A stretch of 19,085 bases of DNA, taken from an uncultured Clostridia bacterium. Lineage in GTDB: Bacteria; Bacillota; Clostridia; Saccharofermentanales; Saccharofermentanaceae. Below are positions 6,756 to 14,602 of this stretch, piece by piece; the first letter of the stretch is position 1, and each line of letters starts with the position of its first letter. Below the pieces are notes generated by a model. It worked only from the letters and a program-made list of their open reading frames with translations, did not search any database and had not been told where the DNA came from. The DNA is taken from NCBI GenBank assembly GCA_946405115.1, contig CAMJGB010000009.1, positions 1-19,085 on the forward strand, read 5' to 3'. The position numbers were made by a program, and so were the translations under genes.

Positions 6756-7639
6756 ACAACATAAAGTACATGTTCCTCGTGCAGATCGATAACGTTTCTG
6801 CCGAGACGATAAAAGAAGACATCATTAATACAATAAGCGGAGTAAGCGTCGGTTCACTTGACGACCATATGCTCACCGTCATCTCCCCTGCCGTTAACAC
6901 GGAGCAGGAAGCTTCCGCTTTCATTGAAAGTCTTGAGAAGATTGCTATCAATCATAAGGATGCCGACATTAAGATCTCGTGTTCGAACATGGACGATCAT
7001 CTTTCCTCTTCAGCAAATCAGAAGACCAACGTTATGATCGTCGAAGATCAGGAGCTTGTCCGTAAGTATCTCGAGGAAGTCGTAAACGAGGCGTCTGACT
7101 TAGAGCTTAAGTATTCCATTTCAAATTCCGATCTTGCCGATCTTTACTGCAAGAACGGAGAGGTGGACCTTATCTTAATGGATGTCTATACGGACTACGG
7201 TGCGAACGGACTTGAAGCTTCCGCCAGAATCAAGACGAGCAATCCCGAGATCAAGATAATCATCGTAACTTCAATGCCTGAATTCTCTTACCTTGAGAGA
7301 GCAAAAAGCGCCGGCGTGGACAGCTTCATATATAAGGAACTTAACAGTGAATCCATTCTCGACGTTGTAAGAAGAACCATCGCCGGTGAGAACATCTATC
7401 CTCTTTCAACGCCCGAAGTAATTCTCGGCAACTGCTCTTCCAAGGATCTTTCTTACAGGGAACTTGAGGTTCTCCGCGAGATCACGACCGGAGACTCGAA
7501 CGAAGAGATCGCAGAACGCATGCACCTTTCGGTCTCAACGGTAAAGACACATATAACCAACCTTATGCAGAAGACCGGATTTAAGTCCCGAACCGAGCTT
7601 GCGATAAAGGCCAGGGAAAGCGGTCTGGTAATTAAATAA
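6752..7639 (+). CDS. LuxR/NarL-type response regulator with extra N-terminal alpha/beta domain
   Basis: A DNA-binding response regulator, presumably phosphorylated by the kinase encoded just before it. Receiver domain, residues about 92-212: acidic pair E98-D99, phosphoacceptor D144 (L-I-L-M-D-V-Y), switch T173, lysine K195 (F-I-Y-K-E). A LuxR-type helix-turn-helix lies at about 232-288 (L-S-Y-R-E-L-E-V-L, then E-E-I-A-E-R-M and V-S-T-V-K-T-H). Unusually, about 90 residues precede the receiver; their predicted order of strand-helix-strand-strand-helix-strand suggests a ferredoxin- or ACT-like domain. The extension is real: the ATG overlaps the kinase stop, with CGGAGAAG ahead of it, and internal ATGs lack such support. 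The gene is last in the operon and ends at a bidirectional terminator. A likely target is the dyad at 3951-3972, although this is not shown. Confidence 0.93.
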   Translation: MNNIKYMFLVQIDNVSAETIKEDIINTISGVSVGSLDDHMLTVISPAVNTEQEASAFIESLEKIAINHKDADIKISCSNMDDHLSSSANQKTNVMIVEDQELVRKYLEEVVNEASDLELKYSISNSDLADLYCKNGEVDLILMDVYTDYGANGLEASARIKTSNPEIKIIIVTSMPEFSYLERAKSAGVDSFIYKELNSESILDVVRRTIAGENIYPLSTPEVILGNCSSKDLSYRELEVLREITTGDSNEEIAERMHLSVSTVKTHITNLMQKTGFKSRTELAIKARESGLVIK

Positions 7640-7643
7640 GAGC

Positions 7644-7680
7644 AACAAAAAAGCTGCCGATCGGCAGCTTTCTTATTATT
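7644..7680. terminator. Bidirectional terminator between convergent units
   Basis: A perfect 22-base inverted repeat (7650-7671: AAAGCTGCC, GATC loop, GGCAGCTTT) lies between the convergent response regulator and transketolase genes. On the plus strand it is followed by CTTATTATTTCTT; on the minus strand it runs into a TTTTTT tract (stem end plus CAACAAAAAA on the other strand). It therefore serves both transcripts, with the better U-run on the minus side. Its plus-side tail overlaps the last codons of the transketolase gene. Confidence 0.9.
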
Positions 7681-8620
7681 TCTTAAGTGCGATTGCCTGC
7701 TTACACTTCTCAGCGATGTCAAATCCTGTGAGACTGTAAGCTGCCATCAATTCCGGAGGTGTACCGGAACGGCCGAATCTGTCGTTAACGCCGACACGGA
7801 GCATCGGGCAGGGTGCATTCTCTACGAGAGCCTCGGCAACAGCGCCGCCCAAACCTCCGATGATGGAATGCTCTTCGCATGTTACGATGCAGCCTGTCTC
7901 CTTGGATGCCTTAACGATAGCCTCAACGTCGATAGGCTTGATCGTGTGCATATCGAGAAGTCTTGCTGAGATTCCCTCAGCCTCGAGGATTGAATGAGCC
8001 TCGATAGCCTGCTCTACCATGTAGCCGCAAGCGATGATCGTAACGTCTGTACCGTCCTTGATCTGCAAAGCCTTACCAACCTTAAAGTCAACGTCATCAC
8101 CGAACTCACCGTAAACGGAATCAGTAGCGAGACGTGCAAGTCTTACATAGAAAGGACCGTCATTCTCGTAAGCAGCCTTAACTGCAAATCTTGCAGATGC
8201 AGCATCTGCAGGGCAAAGAACTGTCATGTTAGGAAGTGATCTCATGATAGCGAGATCCTCGAGGCACTGGTGTGAAGCACCGTCCTCACCTACCGTGATA
8301 CCTGCGTGTGAAGCGCAGACCTTTACGTTGAGGTTAGGGTAGCATACGGAGTTTCTGATCTGCTCGCATGCTCTCTCTGTAGCAAACATTGCGAAAGAAG
8401 ATACGAATGCGATCTTGCCGCATGTTGCCATACCTGCTGCGGAAGCTACCATGTTAGCTTCTGCGATACCCATATCGAAGAAACGCTCGGGGAAATCCGC
8501 CTTGAATCTTCCTGTGTTTGTGGAACCTGCGAGGTCCGCGTCAAATACTACTACTCTCTCGTCGGAACCGATCTCCTGAAGAGTTCTTCCGTAAGCCTCT
8601 CTTGTTGCCATCTTACCCAT
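7676..8620 (-). CDS. tkt: Transketolase, C-terminal subunit (Pyr + C-terminal domains)
   Basis: Second half of a transketolase split into two genes. With its partner it moves two-carbon units between sugar phosphates in the non-oxidative pentose phosphate pathway, using thiamine diphosphate and Mg. The start is the ATG at 8620-8618 (314 residues), with GGAGGG about 8 bases before it; a longer in-frame ORF lacks such a site. The pyrimidine-binding domain (about 4-170) carries G-I-A-E-A-N-M with the catalytic glutamate E54 that activates the cofactor, plus F-A-M-F-A-T-E-R and H-A-G-I-T-V-G-E-D-G-A-S-H-Q. The C-terminal domain (about 185-310) has V-T-C-E-E-H-S-I-I-G-G-L-G and closes with K-K. 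It follows the N-terminal subunit after 4 bases and ends at the shared terminator. A DXS-like enzyme is less likely because of the split and the motifs. Confidence 0.95.
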   Translation of the reverse strand: MGKMATREAYGRTLQEIGSDERVVVFDADLAGSTNTGRFKADFPERFFDMGIAEANMVASAAGMATCGKIAFVSSFAMFATERACEQIRNSVCYPNLNVKVCASHAGITVGEDGASHQCLEDLAIMRSLPNMTVLCPADAASARFAVKAAYENDGPFYVRLARLATDSVYGEFGDDVDFKVGKALQIKDGTDVTIIACGYMVEQAIEAHSILEAEGISARLLDMHTIKPIDVEAIVKASKETGCIVTCEEHSIIGGLGGAVAEALVENAPCPMLRVGVNDRFGRSGTPPELMAAYSLTGFDIAEKCKQAIALKK

Positions 8621-8624
8621 GGAA

Positions 8625-9473
8625 TCAACCCTCCAACTCTTTGATCTTCGCATCGAGTTCCTCGACTGCGATCAAGTATTTATCTTCCTTAGGTGCACAG
8701 CCGTGCCATCCCGGATCATCTGTCATGTAGGATACGCCCTTACCCTTGTGAGTCTTCGCGATTACGAAGAAGGGCTTTCCGGAACCCTTATTAGCCTCGA
8801 AAGCAGCAATCGCGTTCTCGATCTCATCAAAGTTATGTCCGTCGATAACTACTGTATTCCATCCGAATGCCTTAACCTTAGCTTCGATATCGCCGAGGCT
8901 CATGACATCGTCGACCTTACCGTCGATCTGAAGTCCGTTGTTGTCGAGGAATGCGCAGATATTGTCGAGCTTGTAGTGAGCGGCACTCATGAGAGCCTCC
9001 CAAACCTCGCCCTCCTGCATCTCTCCGTCACCGAGGACTGAGAATACGCGGTAAGACTTCTTATCTACCTTACCTGCAAGAGCCATTCCGACTGCTGTCG
9101 AGATACCCTGTCCCAAAGAACCTGTGGACATGTCGATACCGGGTGTGATCGCCTTGCAGGGATGTCCCTGAAGGAAAGAACCGATCTTACGAAGATTCTT
9201 GATCTCGTTTACATCAAAGAATCCCTTGAGACCCAATGCAGAATAAAGTGCAGGAGCACAGTGTCCCTTGGAGAGGACGAATCTGTCACGATCGGGATCA
9301 TCGGGGTTAGCAGGATCTACGTTAAGTACCTTGTTATAAAGGTAGCAAATTATATCTGTGCAGGATAAAGATCCGCCCGGATGTCCGCTCTTGGCATTGT
9401 AAACGCCTTCGATAACCCATCTTCTCATTCTTGCTGAGAACAGTTCGAGTGTTTTCTTGTCTTCAGGTGTCAT
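8625..9473 (-). CDS. tkt: Transketolase, N-terminal subunit (TPP-binding domain)
   Basis: First half of the split transketolase; it binds the diphosphate and Mg of thiamine diphosphate. The 282-residue product has K-S-G-H-P-G-G-S-L (28-36), S-K-G-H-C-A-P-A-L-Y (68-77), G-S-L-G-Q-G-I-S-T-A (118-127) and the thiamine diphosphate motif G-D-G-E-M-Q-E-G (148-155) ending in N178-N179. Split transketolases of this length pair (about 280 plus about 310) are usual in Clostridia and archaea. The ATG start has GAGGAGAGG 8-16 bases ahead. It lies 39 bases after alr, and a TATAAT in that gap may add transcription. It is cytoplasmic and should form an alpha2beta2 complex with the downstream subunit. Confidence 0.96.
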   Translation of the reverse strand: MTPEDKKTLELFSARMRRWVIEGVYNAKSGHPGGSLSCTDIICYLYNKVLNVDPANPDDPDRDRFVLSKGHCAPALYSALGLKGFFDVNEIKNLRKIGSFLQGHPCKAITPGIDMSTGSLGQGISTAVGMALAGKVDKKSYRVFSVLGDGEMQEGEVWEALMSAAHYKLDNICAFLDNNGLQIDGKVDDVMSLGDIEAKVKAFGWNTVVIDGHNFDEIENAIAAFEANKGSGKPFFVIAKTHKGKGVSYMTDDPGWHGCAPKEDKYLIAVEELDAKIKELEG

Positions 9474-9504
9474 GTTTGTCGCCTCTCCTCAAAAATACCG
9501 CTTT

Positions 9505-9510
9505 ATTATA
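9505..9510 (-). promoter_or_regulatory. Possible -10 box in front of the transketolase genes
   Basis: The minus strand reads CTGATATATAATAAAG between alr and the transketolase N-terminal gene, containing a perfect TATAAT. No convincing -35 hexamer is present 16-18 bases upstream (CAGAGA at 17), so this is at most a weak or activator-dependent promoter inside the long operon. Confidence 0.25.
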
Positions 9511-9512
9511 TA

Positions 9513-10652
9513 TCAGTCCGTAAAAATTCTCTGCACTCTTTTTCCTACGTCGCAGGTAATCTCATAACTAATCGTTCCGAGTGTCTCTGCGAGCTCATCT
9601 GCCGATCTGTTCTTGCCGAATATCGTAACGATATCGCCGGGCTTGATGTCACCCTTCATGTCAGTTGCATCGAGCATGCACATATCCATGCAGACATTGC
9701 CGATAATGGGAAGTCTCTCTCCGTTTACGATAAGCTCGAAGCCGTTGCTCAAGCGTCTGGACAAGCCGTCTGCATAGCCTACGGAGACCGTTGCAACCTT
9801 AGTAGGTCTTTCAGCCTTAAAGTGTCTGCCGTAGCTTACCGTTGTTCCCACGGGGATCGTCTTAACGTGAACGACCTTGGCATACCAGGTCATTACCGGA
9901 GTAAGATTGATCTTCGTATATGCCTCGGGACATCCTGCGGGAGTAAATCCGTACAGGATAAGTCCTGCGCGGACCATATCCATGTGCATATCGGGGAATC
10001 TTAAGATTCCAGCGCTGTTGCAGATATGTCTCTTCTGGAAATTAACTCCGCGCTCCTTCAAAGCCTCCACAGTTCTCGTGAAAGCCTCGTACTGCTTCAT
10101 TGTGTACTCGTCATCGTTGGTATCTGCCACTGCAAAGTGTGAGAACACTCCGTAAGGATTGATGCCGGGAAGATTGCAGATCTCGGCAATCTCATCGAGA
10201 GCAGAACCGTCTGTAGGGAAACCGATTCTTCCCATGCCCGTATCAAGCTTAATGTGAATATCGCATACTCTTCCCTGTCTTACGGCTTCGTTAGAAAGTG
10301 CGATCGCAGATTCCCTGTCGTAGATGCAAAGGTCAATGCTGTAAAGAACAGCATCCTCGAAGCTGCTGATGTCAGTGCCTCCGAGGATGAGAAGTCTTGA
10401 TGTTATTCCGCTCTGTCTTAAGTGAACGGCTTCACCGATGGTAGCAATACAAAGACCGTCTGCTCCGTTATCGAGCAAAGTCTTGGCAACCTCGTATGCG
10501 CCATGGCCGTAAGCGTCTGCCTTAACGACTGCCATGATGTCTGCATCGGGGCTTGTGATACGTCTTATCTCTTCAATATTGGACTTAAGGGCAGACTTGT
10601 CTATCTCTACACAAGTTCTGTCAAAGAAAACACCGTCTTCGATTATGCCCAT
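9513..10652 (-). CDS. alr: Alanine racemase
   Basis: A pyridoxal-phosphate enzyme that interconverts L- and D-alanine and so supplies D-alanine for peptidoglycan. The 379 residues match the family's length. The N-terminal TIM barrel holds the PLP lysine K44 in A-V-V-K-A-D-A-Y-G-H-G, with H-I-K-L-D-T-G-M-G-R-I-G-F (133-145) and the phosphate-side R-A-G-L-I-L-Y-G (228-235). The C-terminal beta domain carries the second catalytic residue Y274 in T-V-S-Y-G-R-H-F, and G-N-V-C-M-D-M (318-324 approx.). The start ATG follows the nnrD stop by 3 bases with AGGATGG before it, so translation is probably coupled. The neighbourhood (murB, rapZ, whiA upstream in the same direction) fits a cell-wall supply role. 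Very confident. Confidence 0.97.
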   Translation of the reverse strand: MGIIEDGVFFDRTCVEIDKSALKSNIEEIRRITSPDADIMAVVKADAYGHGAYEVAKTLLDNGADGLCIATIGEAVHLRQSGITSRLLILGGTDISSFEDAVLYSIDLCIYDRESAIALSNEAVRQGRVCDIHIKLDTGMGRIGFPTDGSALDEIAEICNLPGINPYGVFSHFAVADTNDDEYTMKQYEAFTRTVEALKERGVNFQKRHICNSAGILRFPDMHMDMVRAGLILYGFTPAGCPEAYTKINLTPVMTWYAKVVHVKTIPVGTTVSYGRHFKAERPTKVATVSVGYADGLSRRLSNGFELIVNGERLPIIGNVCMDMCMLDATDMKGDIKPGDIVTIFGKNRSADELAETLGTISYEITCDVGKRVQRIFTD

Positions 10653-10655
10653 AAT

Positions 10656-11528
10656 TTACCATCCTGTTTCCCGGAATGCCTCCGAGAGTTCATCTATTAC
10701 ATCGATCGGGAGCATGCCTCTTACTCCGATCTCGCAAGCTGCGAGAGATCCCGCCTTGCTGTGAAGGTAAACAGCCGAGATTCCTGCGTCGCACGGTTTC
10801 ATTCCCTGTGCAAGCAATCCCGCAGTAAGGCCTGTAAGAACGTCACCGCTGCCGCCCTTGGCAAGACCGCTGTTGTCACCCTGAATACTATAACATGTCA
10901 AGTGCGGTGTAAAAATCATGGTTTTATTATTTTTAAGAATAAGAAGACAGCTATTATCCACTGCAAACTTTGCACAGATTTCATAATTTACTTCTTCTCT
11001 AAGAAGTCTTCTCATCTCTCCCACATGCGGAGTTATCACGGCAGGAAGAAGTCCACGCTCCTTACGGGAAGCAAGAACGGGCAAAAGTTCCTCTTTATAC
11101 TTCGCGATTATATTAAGTGCTCCCGCATCTACTACAAGCGCCTTCGCATTAAGAAGGAACTCCTCCACCAAAGCCTTCGACCTCGGATCGGACTCATCAA
11201 GTCCGGGACCTATGGCAACGGCAGAAGCTTTCTTCATGAGAGAGTTTGCTTTTCGAAGTGTGTCGGCGACATCCTCCTCCCACGCTGCCGTAAGCGCGCA
11301 GGGGCAGTTCGCCTTAAGGGGCAGGAGCGCGTCGTCCGTCGAAAAGGCGGTAACGAGGCCCGCGCCGCTTCTTAGTGCCGTTTCTGTGGCAAGAATTAAA
11401 GCTCCCGTCATGTACTTGGAGCCTGCGCAGATAAGAACATGACCGAAGTCGTTCTTGTGCGCATCGCCGGGTCTGACGGGAGCCTTGCTTTCAACAAGTT
11501 CTGCTGTTATGGGAGTGCAGTCGCTCAT
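10656..11528 (-). CDS. nnrD: ADP-dependent NAD(P)H-hydrate dehydratase
   Basis: A metabolite-repair enzyme that uses ADP to turn hydrated NADH or NADPH back into the normal cofactor. The 290 residues form a ribokinase-like fold of the YjeF C-terminal (carbohydrate kinase) family: [14 protein letters not shown] (24-37), [12 protein letters not shown] (48-59), A-I-G-P-G-L (105-110), T-P-H-V-G-E (166-171) and the catalytic G-G-S-G-D-V-L-T-G (225-233) with D229 as general base. Many bacteria fuse this domain to the NnrE epimerase; here it stands alone, and no nnrE is in the window. Its ATG overlaps the metA stop (ATGA) and has GGAGGAG about 3 bases ahead, so it is translationally coupled to metA. 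The pairing with alr is common in bacteria. Confidence 0.94.
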   Translation of the reverse strand: MSDCTPITAELVESKAPVRPGDAHKNDFGHVLICAGSKYMTGALILATETALRSGAGLVTAFSTDDALLPLKANCPCALTAAWEEDVADTLRKANSLMKKASAVAIGPGLDESDPRSKALVEEFLLNAKALVVDAGALNIIAKYKEELLPVLASRKERGLLPAVITPHVGEMRRLLREEVNYEICAKFAVDNSCLLILKNNKTMIFTPHLTCYSIQGDNSGLAKGGSGDVLTGLTAGLLAQGMKPCDAGISAVYLHSKAGSLAACEIGVRGMLPIDVIDELSEAFRETGW

Positions 11529-12481
11529 ATCTCCTCCAGGTCGAGCTTAGTCTTCTTCTCAACGTTAAGAAGAGACAGATCGAACGGTGTTTCCTGGTAA
11601 ACGTAGTAGTTAAGCCAATTCGTGAACAACAATGTGGCCGAAGCCCTCCAAAGCATTACAGGTGTCTTCGAAGGATCGTCATCGGGGTAGTAGTTTACCG
11701 GGATCTTGATCGGACGGCCGAGACCGACGTCGCGCTTGTACTCGGAATCAAGAGTAAAACGATCGTACTCGGAGTGGCCCGTAACGAAGAACTGTCTTCC
11801 CTTACGGTCTGATACCGCATACACGCCGCTCTCGGGAGACTCGGAGAGAATACGAAGGTCGTAAATCTTGACTATATCTTCTCTTCTAAGCTCCGTGTGT
11901 CGGGAATGAGGCACGAAGAAAACATCGTTGAAGCCCCTGAAGAGCTTAACGGGCTTGGACCATGTCATCGAATGCTCGAATACGCCGAAGCACTTCTCGG
12001 GAAGATCATACTTCGGAACGCCGTAATGGTAGTAAAGGCCTGCCATTGCGCCCCAGCAGATATGCATTGTGGAATAAACGTGTGTCTTGCTCCACTCCAT
12101 TATGCTTACGAGCTCATCCCAGTAATCGACTTCCTCATAAGGCATCTGCTCTACAGGTGCGCCCGTGATGATCATGCCGTCGTAAACACGGTCCTTAATC
12201 TCTTCAAAGGTCTCGTAGAACTTAAACAGATGCTCCTTGCTCGTATGCTTGGACTCGTGAGTCGAGATACGAAGAAGGTCGATATCGATCTGGATAGGTG
12301 TGTTGGACAAGGCACGGAGTATCTGTGTCTCCGTTGTCTCCTTGTCAGGCATCAGGTTCAGGATAACGATCCTGATAGGTCTTATATCCTGCGACAGGGC
12401 GCGGTTCTCCTCCATAACGAAGATTCCCTCGCTCTCGAGGATATGCCTTGCCGGCAGATTATCTGATATTCTTATGGGCAT
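11525..12481 (-). CDS. metA: Homoserine O-acetyltransferase of the MetA family
   Basis: It acylates the hydroxyl of homoserine, the first committed step of methionine synthesis. The 318-residue protein starts with the family's [10 protein letters not shown] and has the catalytic C142 (H-I-C-W-G-A-M-A-G), H237 and E239 (V-T-G-H-S-E-Y), matching the MetA glutamine-amidotransferase-like fold. Residue 111 is glutamate (G-A-P-V-E-Q). In work I recall on Bacillus cereus MetA, Glu111 marks acetyl-CoA use, whereas glycine there marks succinyl-CoA use as in E. coli. I therefore call it an acetyltransferase despite the usual name homoserine O-succinyltransferase. The start ATG has AAGGAGG about 9 bases upstream; the ribosome-binding site overlaps the stop codon of the uridine kinase-like gene. 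The 13-base gap leaves no room for a SAM riboswitch or T-box. Confidence 0.96.
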   Translation of the reverse strand: MPIRISDNLPARHILESEGIFVMEENRALSQDIRPIRIVILNLMPDKETTETQILRALSNTPIQIDIDLLRISTHESKHTSKEHLFKFYETFEEIKDRVYDGMIITGAPVEQMPYEEVDYWDELVSIMEWSKTHVYSTMHICWGAMAGLYYHYGVPKYDLPEKCFGVFEHSMTWSKPVKLFRGFNDVFFVPHSRHTELRREDIVKIYDLRILSESPESGVYAVSDRKGRQFFVTGHSEYDRFTLDSEYKRDVGLGRPIKIPVNYYPDDDPSKTPVMLWRASATLLFTNWLNYYVYQETPFDLSLLNVEKKTKLDLEEI

Positions 12482-12494
12482 TTAACATGCCTCC

Positions 12495-13502
12495 TTACAT
12501 CGAAATAAATTCATTAAGTATTGATTCCGCAGGGACTCTTGAAGGGTCTACAGAGGGAATCTTCTTGAGGTGTCTTACGAGCTTGTCAGCCCAGGCCAAA
12601 GCTGCTGAAAGATCTGCGAAGTCTTTGCCTGACTCGGACTTATCCATGAAGATATTGGGGGGAAGGACTCCCTTCTCTACCTGTGCATAAGCTTCCCTGA
12701 TGTCAGCTAGTGCAAGAGGCGCGATTATGAGGCTCTCGTAGGGCAGGAACGAATTAACATGATAATCCGCTGCCGACAGGTAGTCCGTATAGTACTTATC
12801 CTCAGAGTTCGCGATCATCGGCCAGTAGTCGATGGTGCATATAGCATGTGCAGCTCTGTGTCTCTTGTCTCTTACGATCCTTCGAAGAAGCCTTATCTCC
12901 TGACTGTCCATGAGTTTCCTGTCAGAGAAGACATTGCCGTACGGCATGATGAAGACCTTCAAGATCTCATTGTCAAAATCGCCCGAGATCCTCTTGTTAA
13001 GTCCGTGAAGACCCTCTACTACGAGGACGCCGTCATCAGGAAGCGTGATTGCCTCAGAAGCATCTCTTTCCTTCTGGACTCTGTCCTGGAAATCGAAGAA
13101 AGGCGGAATGACTGTCTTTCCTTCAATGATGTCATGGATATCCTTGTGAGCGCGCTCGACGTCAATCGCATCGATGGTCTCGAAGTCGGGGCGTCCTTCT
13201 CTGTCGAAAGTCAGATCATTCAGATAATAGTAATCATCAAGCGAGATGAATGCTGCGGATCTTCCGGACTTTGCAAGACCCTGTGACAAACGCATTGTGA
13301 ATGTAGTCTTGCCGGATGAAGTGGGACCTGCGACGAAGATAGCCTTACGGCCTCTGTCTTCGTTCATGATATCGACTATCCTGTCGATCTTGGAAATGAA
13401 TCCTTCTTCGCTTCTTCTGATAAATTCCGGAAGTTTCTTCTCTCCTAGATTCTCTTCAAGTTCTTCTATCGTAACGTTTATCTTTTCTTCGAGAAGTGCC
13501 AT
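12495..13502 (-). CDS. Uridine kinase-like nucleoside kinase (short form)
   Basis: A P-loop kinase of the uridine kinase/phosphoribulokinase group, expected to phosphorylate a nucleoside in pyrimidine salvage; the exact substrate cannot be told from sequence. In its 335 residues the Walker A motif is G59-P-T-S-S-G-K-T-T (59-67), followed by the S-L-D-D-Y-Y (84-91 region), P-D-F-E-T-I-D-A-I-D (105-115 region), a V-V-E-G-L-H-G-L-N strand-turn (about 165) and a lid rich in arginine (L-L-R-R-I-V-R-D-K-R-H-R). Many Clostridial relatives are about 550 residues long and carry TGS and threonyl-tRNA-synthetase-like domains in front; here only about 58 residues precede the P-loop, so that half is absent. 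The ATG has GGAGG four bases ahead. Neighbours: a small membrane protein gene upstream and metA downstream, probably in one transcript. Confidence 0.88.
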   Translation of the reverse strand: MALLEEKINVTIEELEENLGEKKLPEFIRRSEEGFISKIDRIVDIMNEDRGRKAIFVAGPTSSGKTTFTMRLSQGLAKSGRSAAFISLDDYYYLNDLTFDREGRPDFETIDAIDVERAHKDIHDIIEGKTVIPPFFDFQDRVQKERDASEAITLPDDGVLVVEGLHGLNKRISGDFDNEILKVFIMPYGNVFSDRKLMDSQEIRLLRRIVRDKRHRAAHAICTIDYWPMIANSEDKYYTDYLSAADYHVNSFLPYESLIIAPLALADIREAYAQVEKGVLPPNIFMDKSESGKDFADLSAALAWADKLVRHLKKIPSVDPSRVPAESILNEFISM

Positions 13503-13513
13503 GCTGCCTCCGC

Positions 13514-14122
13514 TTATCGCTTATATCTGAAAAACCTTCTTAAGATGAGTCTGTCGATCACAAAATCGTAGAAATACTGAACTGCCTTATATACGAGAAC
13601 TACGAGGCCCGGGATCACCAAGAATGCACCAAGTACGAGTACAATTACCACTACTACGTGGATTCCGCCCGTAAGAACTCCCATTACAGTCGAGAAACTT
13701 CCTCCGCCGGAGGCAAACTTCTCTGTGTATTTCTCCAAAGTGGAATTAAGGAAGTCAATGAGGAAGTCCTTAAGTCCGTTGCTCTGGACCGTAAGTCTCG
13801 GCATTATGAGGCTTACGGTAAGACTCATTACAAGATATGCCTTATAAACTTTTACAAATAATATTCCAATCTTGCCCCAAAGGGGCATGCCGTAATACTT
13901 AAAGCATACAAAAGGATTTCCTGCGGAAAGCAGGGAAAGCATGATAATGCTGATCGTGCCGAAGCTGCCTACGCCGATAAGCGGTCTTCCGGTCCAATAG
14001 AACAAAAAGAGGAAAAGAGTAGTCAGAGCCCCATACAGAAGGAACAATTCGATATGTCTTCTGTTCTCGAAGTCTGTATCACTCCAATATCTTCCAAGAA
14101 AAAGACCTTCAGCGTAATCCAA
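13514..14122 (-). CDS. Four-TM integral membrane protein of unknown function
   Basis: Not recognised. The 202-residue product starts at a TTG (14122-14120) with GGAGGG 8 bases before it; no ATG lies nearby. Predicted spans: about 23-45, 52-70, 85-109 and 148-180, the last one long and valine-rich and possibly a hairpin. A short hydrophilic loop (110-145) follows span 3 and holds a glycine/serine patch G-G-G-S-F-S. The tail is strongly basic (R-R-F-F-R-Y-K-R), which by the positive-inside rule puts the C-terminus in the cytoplasm. It ends 11 bases before the uridine kinase-like gene and should be co-transcribed with it. A weak hairpin and a possible promoter lie in front, so it may begin a sub-operon. 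Confidence 0.7.
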   Translation of the reverse strand: MDYAEGLFLGRYWSDTDFENRRHIELFLLYGALTTLFLFLFYWTGRPLIGVGSFGTISIIMLSLLSAGNPFVCFKYYGMPLWGKIGILFVKVYKAYLVMSLTVSLIMPRLTVQSNGLKDFLIDFLNSTLEKYTEKFASGGGSFSTVMGVLTGGIHVVVVIVLVLGAFLVIPGLVVLVYKAVQYFYDFVIDRLILRRFFRYKR

Positions 14123-14140
14123 AAGGAAAACCCTCCAAAT

Positions 14141-14178
14141 AAAAAATCCACCTTAGTATTCTAACATACAAAAGGGGG
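14141..14178 (-). terminator. Possible weak terminator (or promoter region) before the 4-TM gene
   Basis: On the minus strand CCCCCTT (14178-14172) can pair with AAGGTGG (14154-14148) with one mismatch, and inside it TTAG/CTAA gives a second small stem; ATTTTTTATTT follows. The structure would end transcripts from the 136-residue gene. The same stretch can be read as a promoter, CTGACT (14187-14182), 18 bases, TAGAAT (14163-14158). Both readings are tentative. Confidence 0.35.
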
Positions 14179-14183
14179 TTAAG

Positions 14184-14594
14184 TCAGCGGAGCCTGAAGC
14201 AACACTCGGTAGTGGCTTCGATTATCTCCTTAAGTTTTGTCCAATTCTTGGGAAAATTCTTTGTGTGGCTCGATACAAGATCGGAACCGTCTTCAAAATT
14301 AACACATATACGCCAAGATGAGGGGTTTGCAGTGGGAAGACCGTATTTTGCAAGTTCGCCCTTGTTGTAGCCTTCCATCCATTCGATCATGCCTGTTCCG
14401 GGAAGCTTCTCGGTCATAAGCTCGATCTTCGCGGGAGTAAGGGACTTCATGAAGTTGTTATTCCACATGTAACCGTCGTTCCATGAGATGAGCTTGCGCA
14501 CAAAATCATAGCGAACCTTGTAACCGCCGCCGGTAAAAGAACTTATCTCGACCTCAAGTGAGGTTATTGATCCGTATCTCTTGTCTGCCTTCAT
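14184..14594 (-). CDS. Small cytoplasmic protein of unknown function
   Basis: Not recognised. A 136-residue soluble protein with no signal peptide or membrane span. It alternates beta-strand-like segments (S-I-T-S-L-E-V-E-I-S, Y-K-V-R-Y-D) with helices, has several tryptophans (W-N-D-G-Y-M-W, W-T-K-L), a T-P-A-K-I-E-L-M-T-E-K-L helix, and ends E-C-C-F-R-L-R. The start ATG lies 8 bases after the propeller gene, with AGAGGGG overlapping that stop codon, so the two are translated from one message. Codon use looks like that of its neighbours. Its likely partner is the upstream propeller protein, but only because of the spacing. Confidence 0.75.
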   Translation of the reverse strand: MKADKRYGSITSLEVEISSFTGGGYKVRYDFVRKLISWNDGYMWNNNFMKSLTPAKIELMTEKLPGTGMIEWMEGYNKGELAKYGLPTANPSSWRICVNFEDGSDLVSSHTKNFPKNWTKLKEIIEATTECCFRLR

Positions 14595-14602
14595 TTCCCC
14601 TC

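Noticed and set aside
8621..8653. Longer start for the transketolase C-terminal gene
   Set aside because: It would overlap the N-terminal subunit gene; GGAGGG is correctly placed for the ATG at 8620.
10422..11375. 317-codon open frame on the plus strand
   Set aside because: It lies antisense across alr and nnrD, both certain genes, and its product has no recognisable motif; it reflects codon bias of the real strand.
11897..12466. 189-codon open frame on the plus strand
   Set aside because: Antisense to metA, which has intact catalytic motifs in the other strand.
12482..12494. SAM riboswitch or T-box before metA
   Set aside because: Only 13 bases separate metA from the upstream gene, and these are mostly its ribosome-binding site.
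12759..13286. 175-codon open frame on the plus strand
   Set aside because: Antisense to the uridine kinase-like gene; no ribosome-binding site and no family resemblance.
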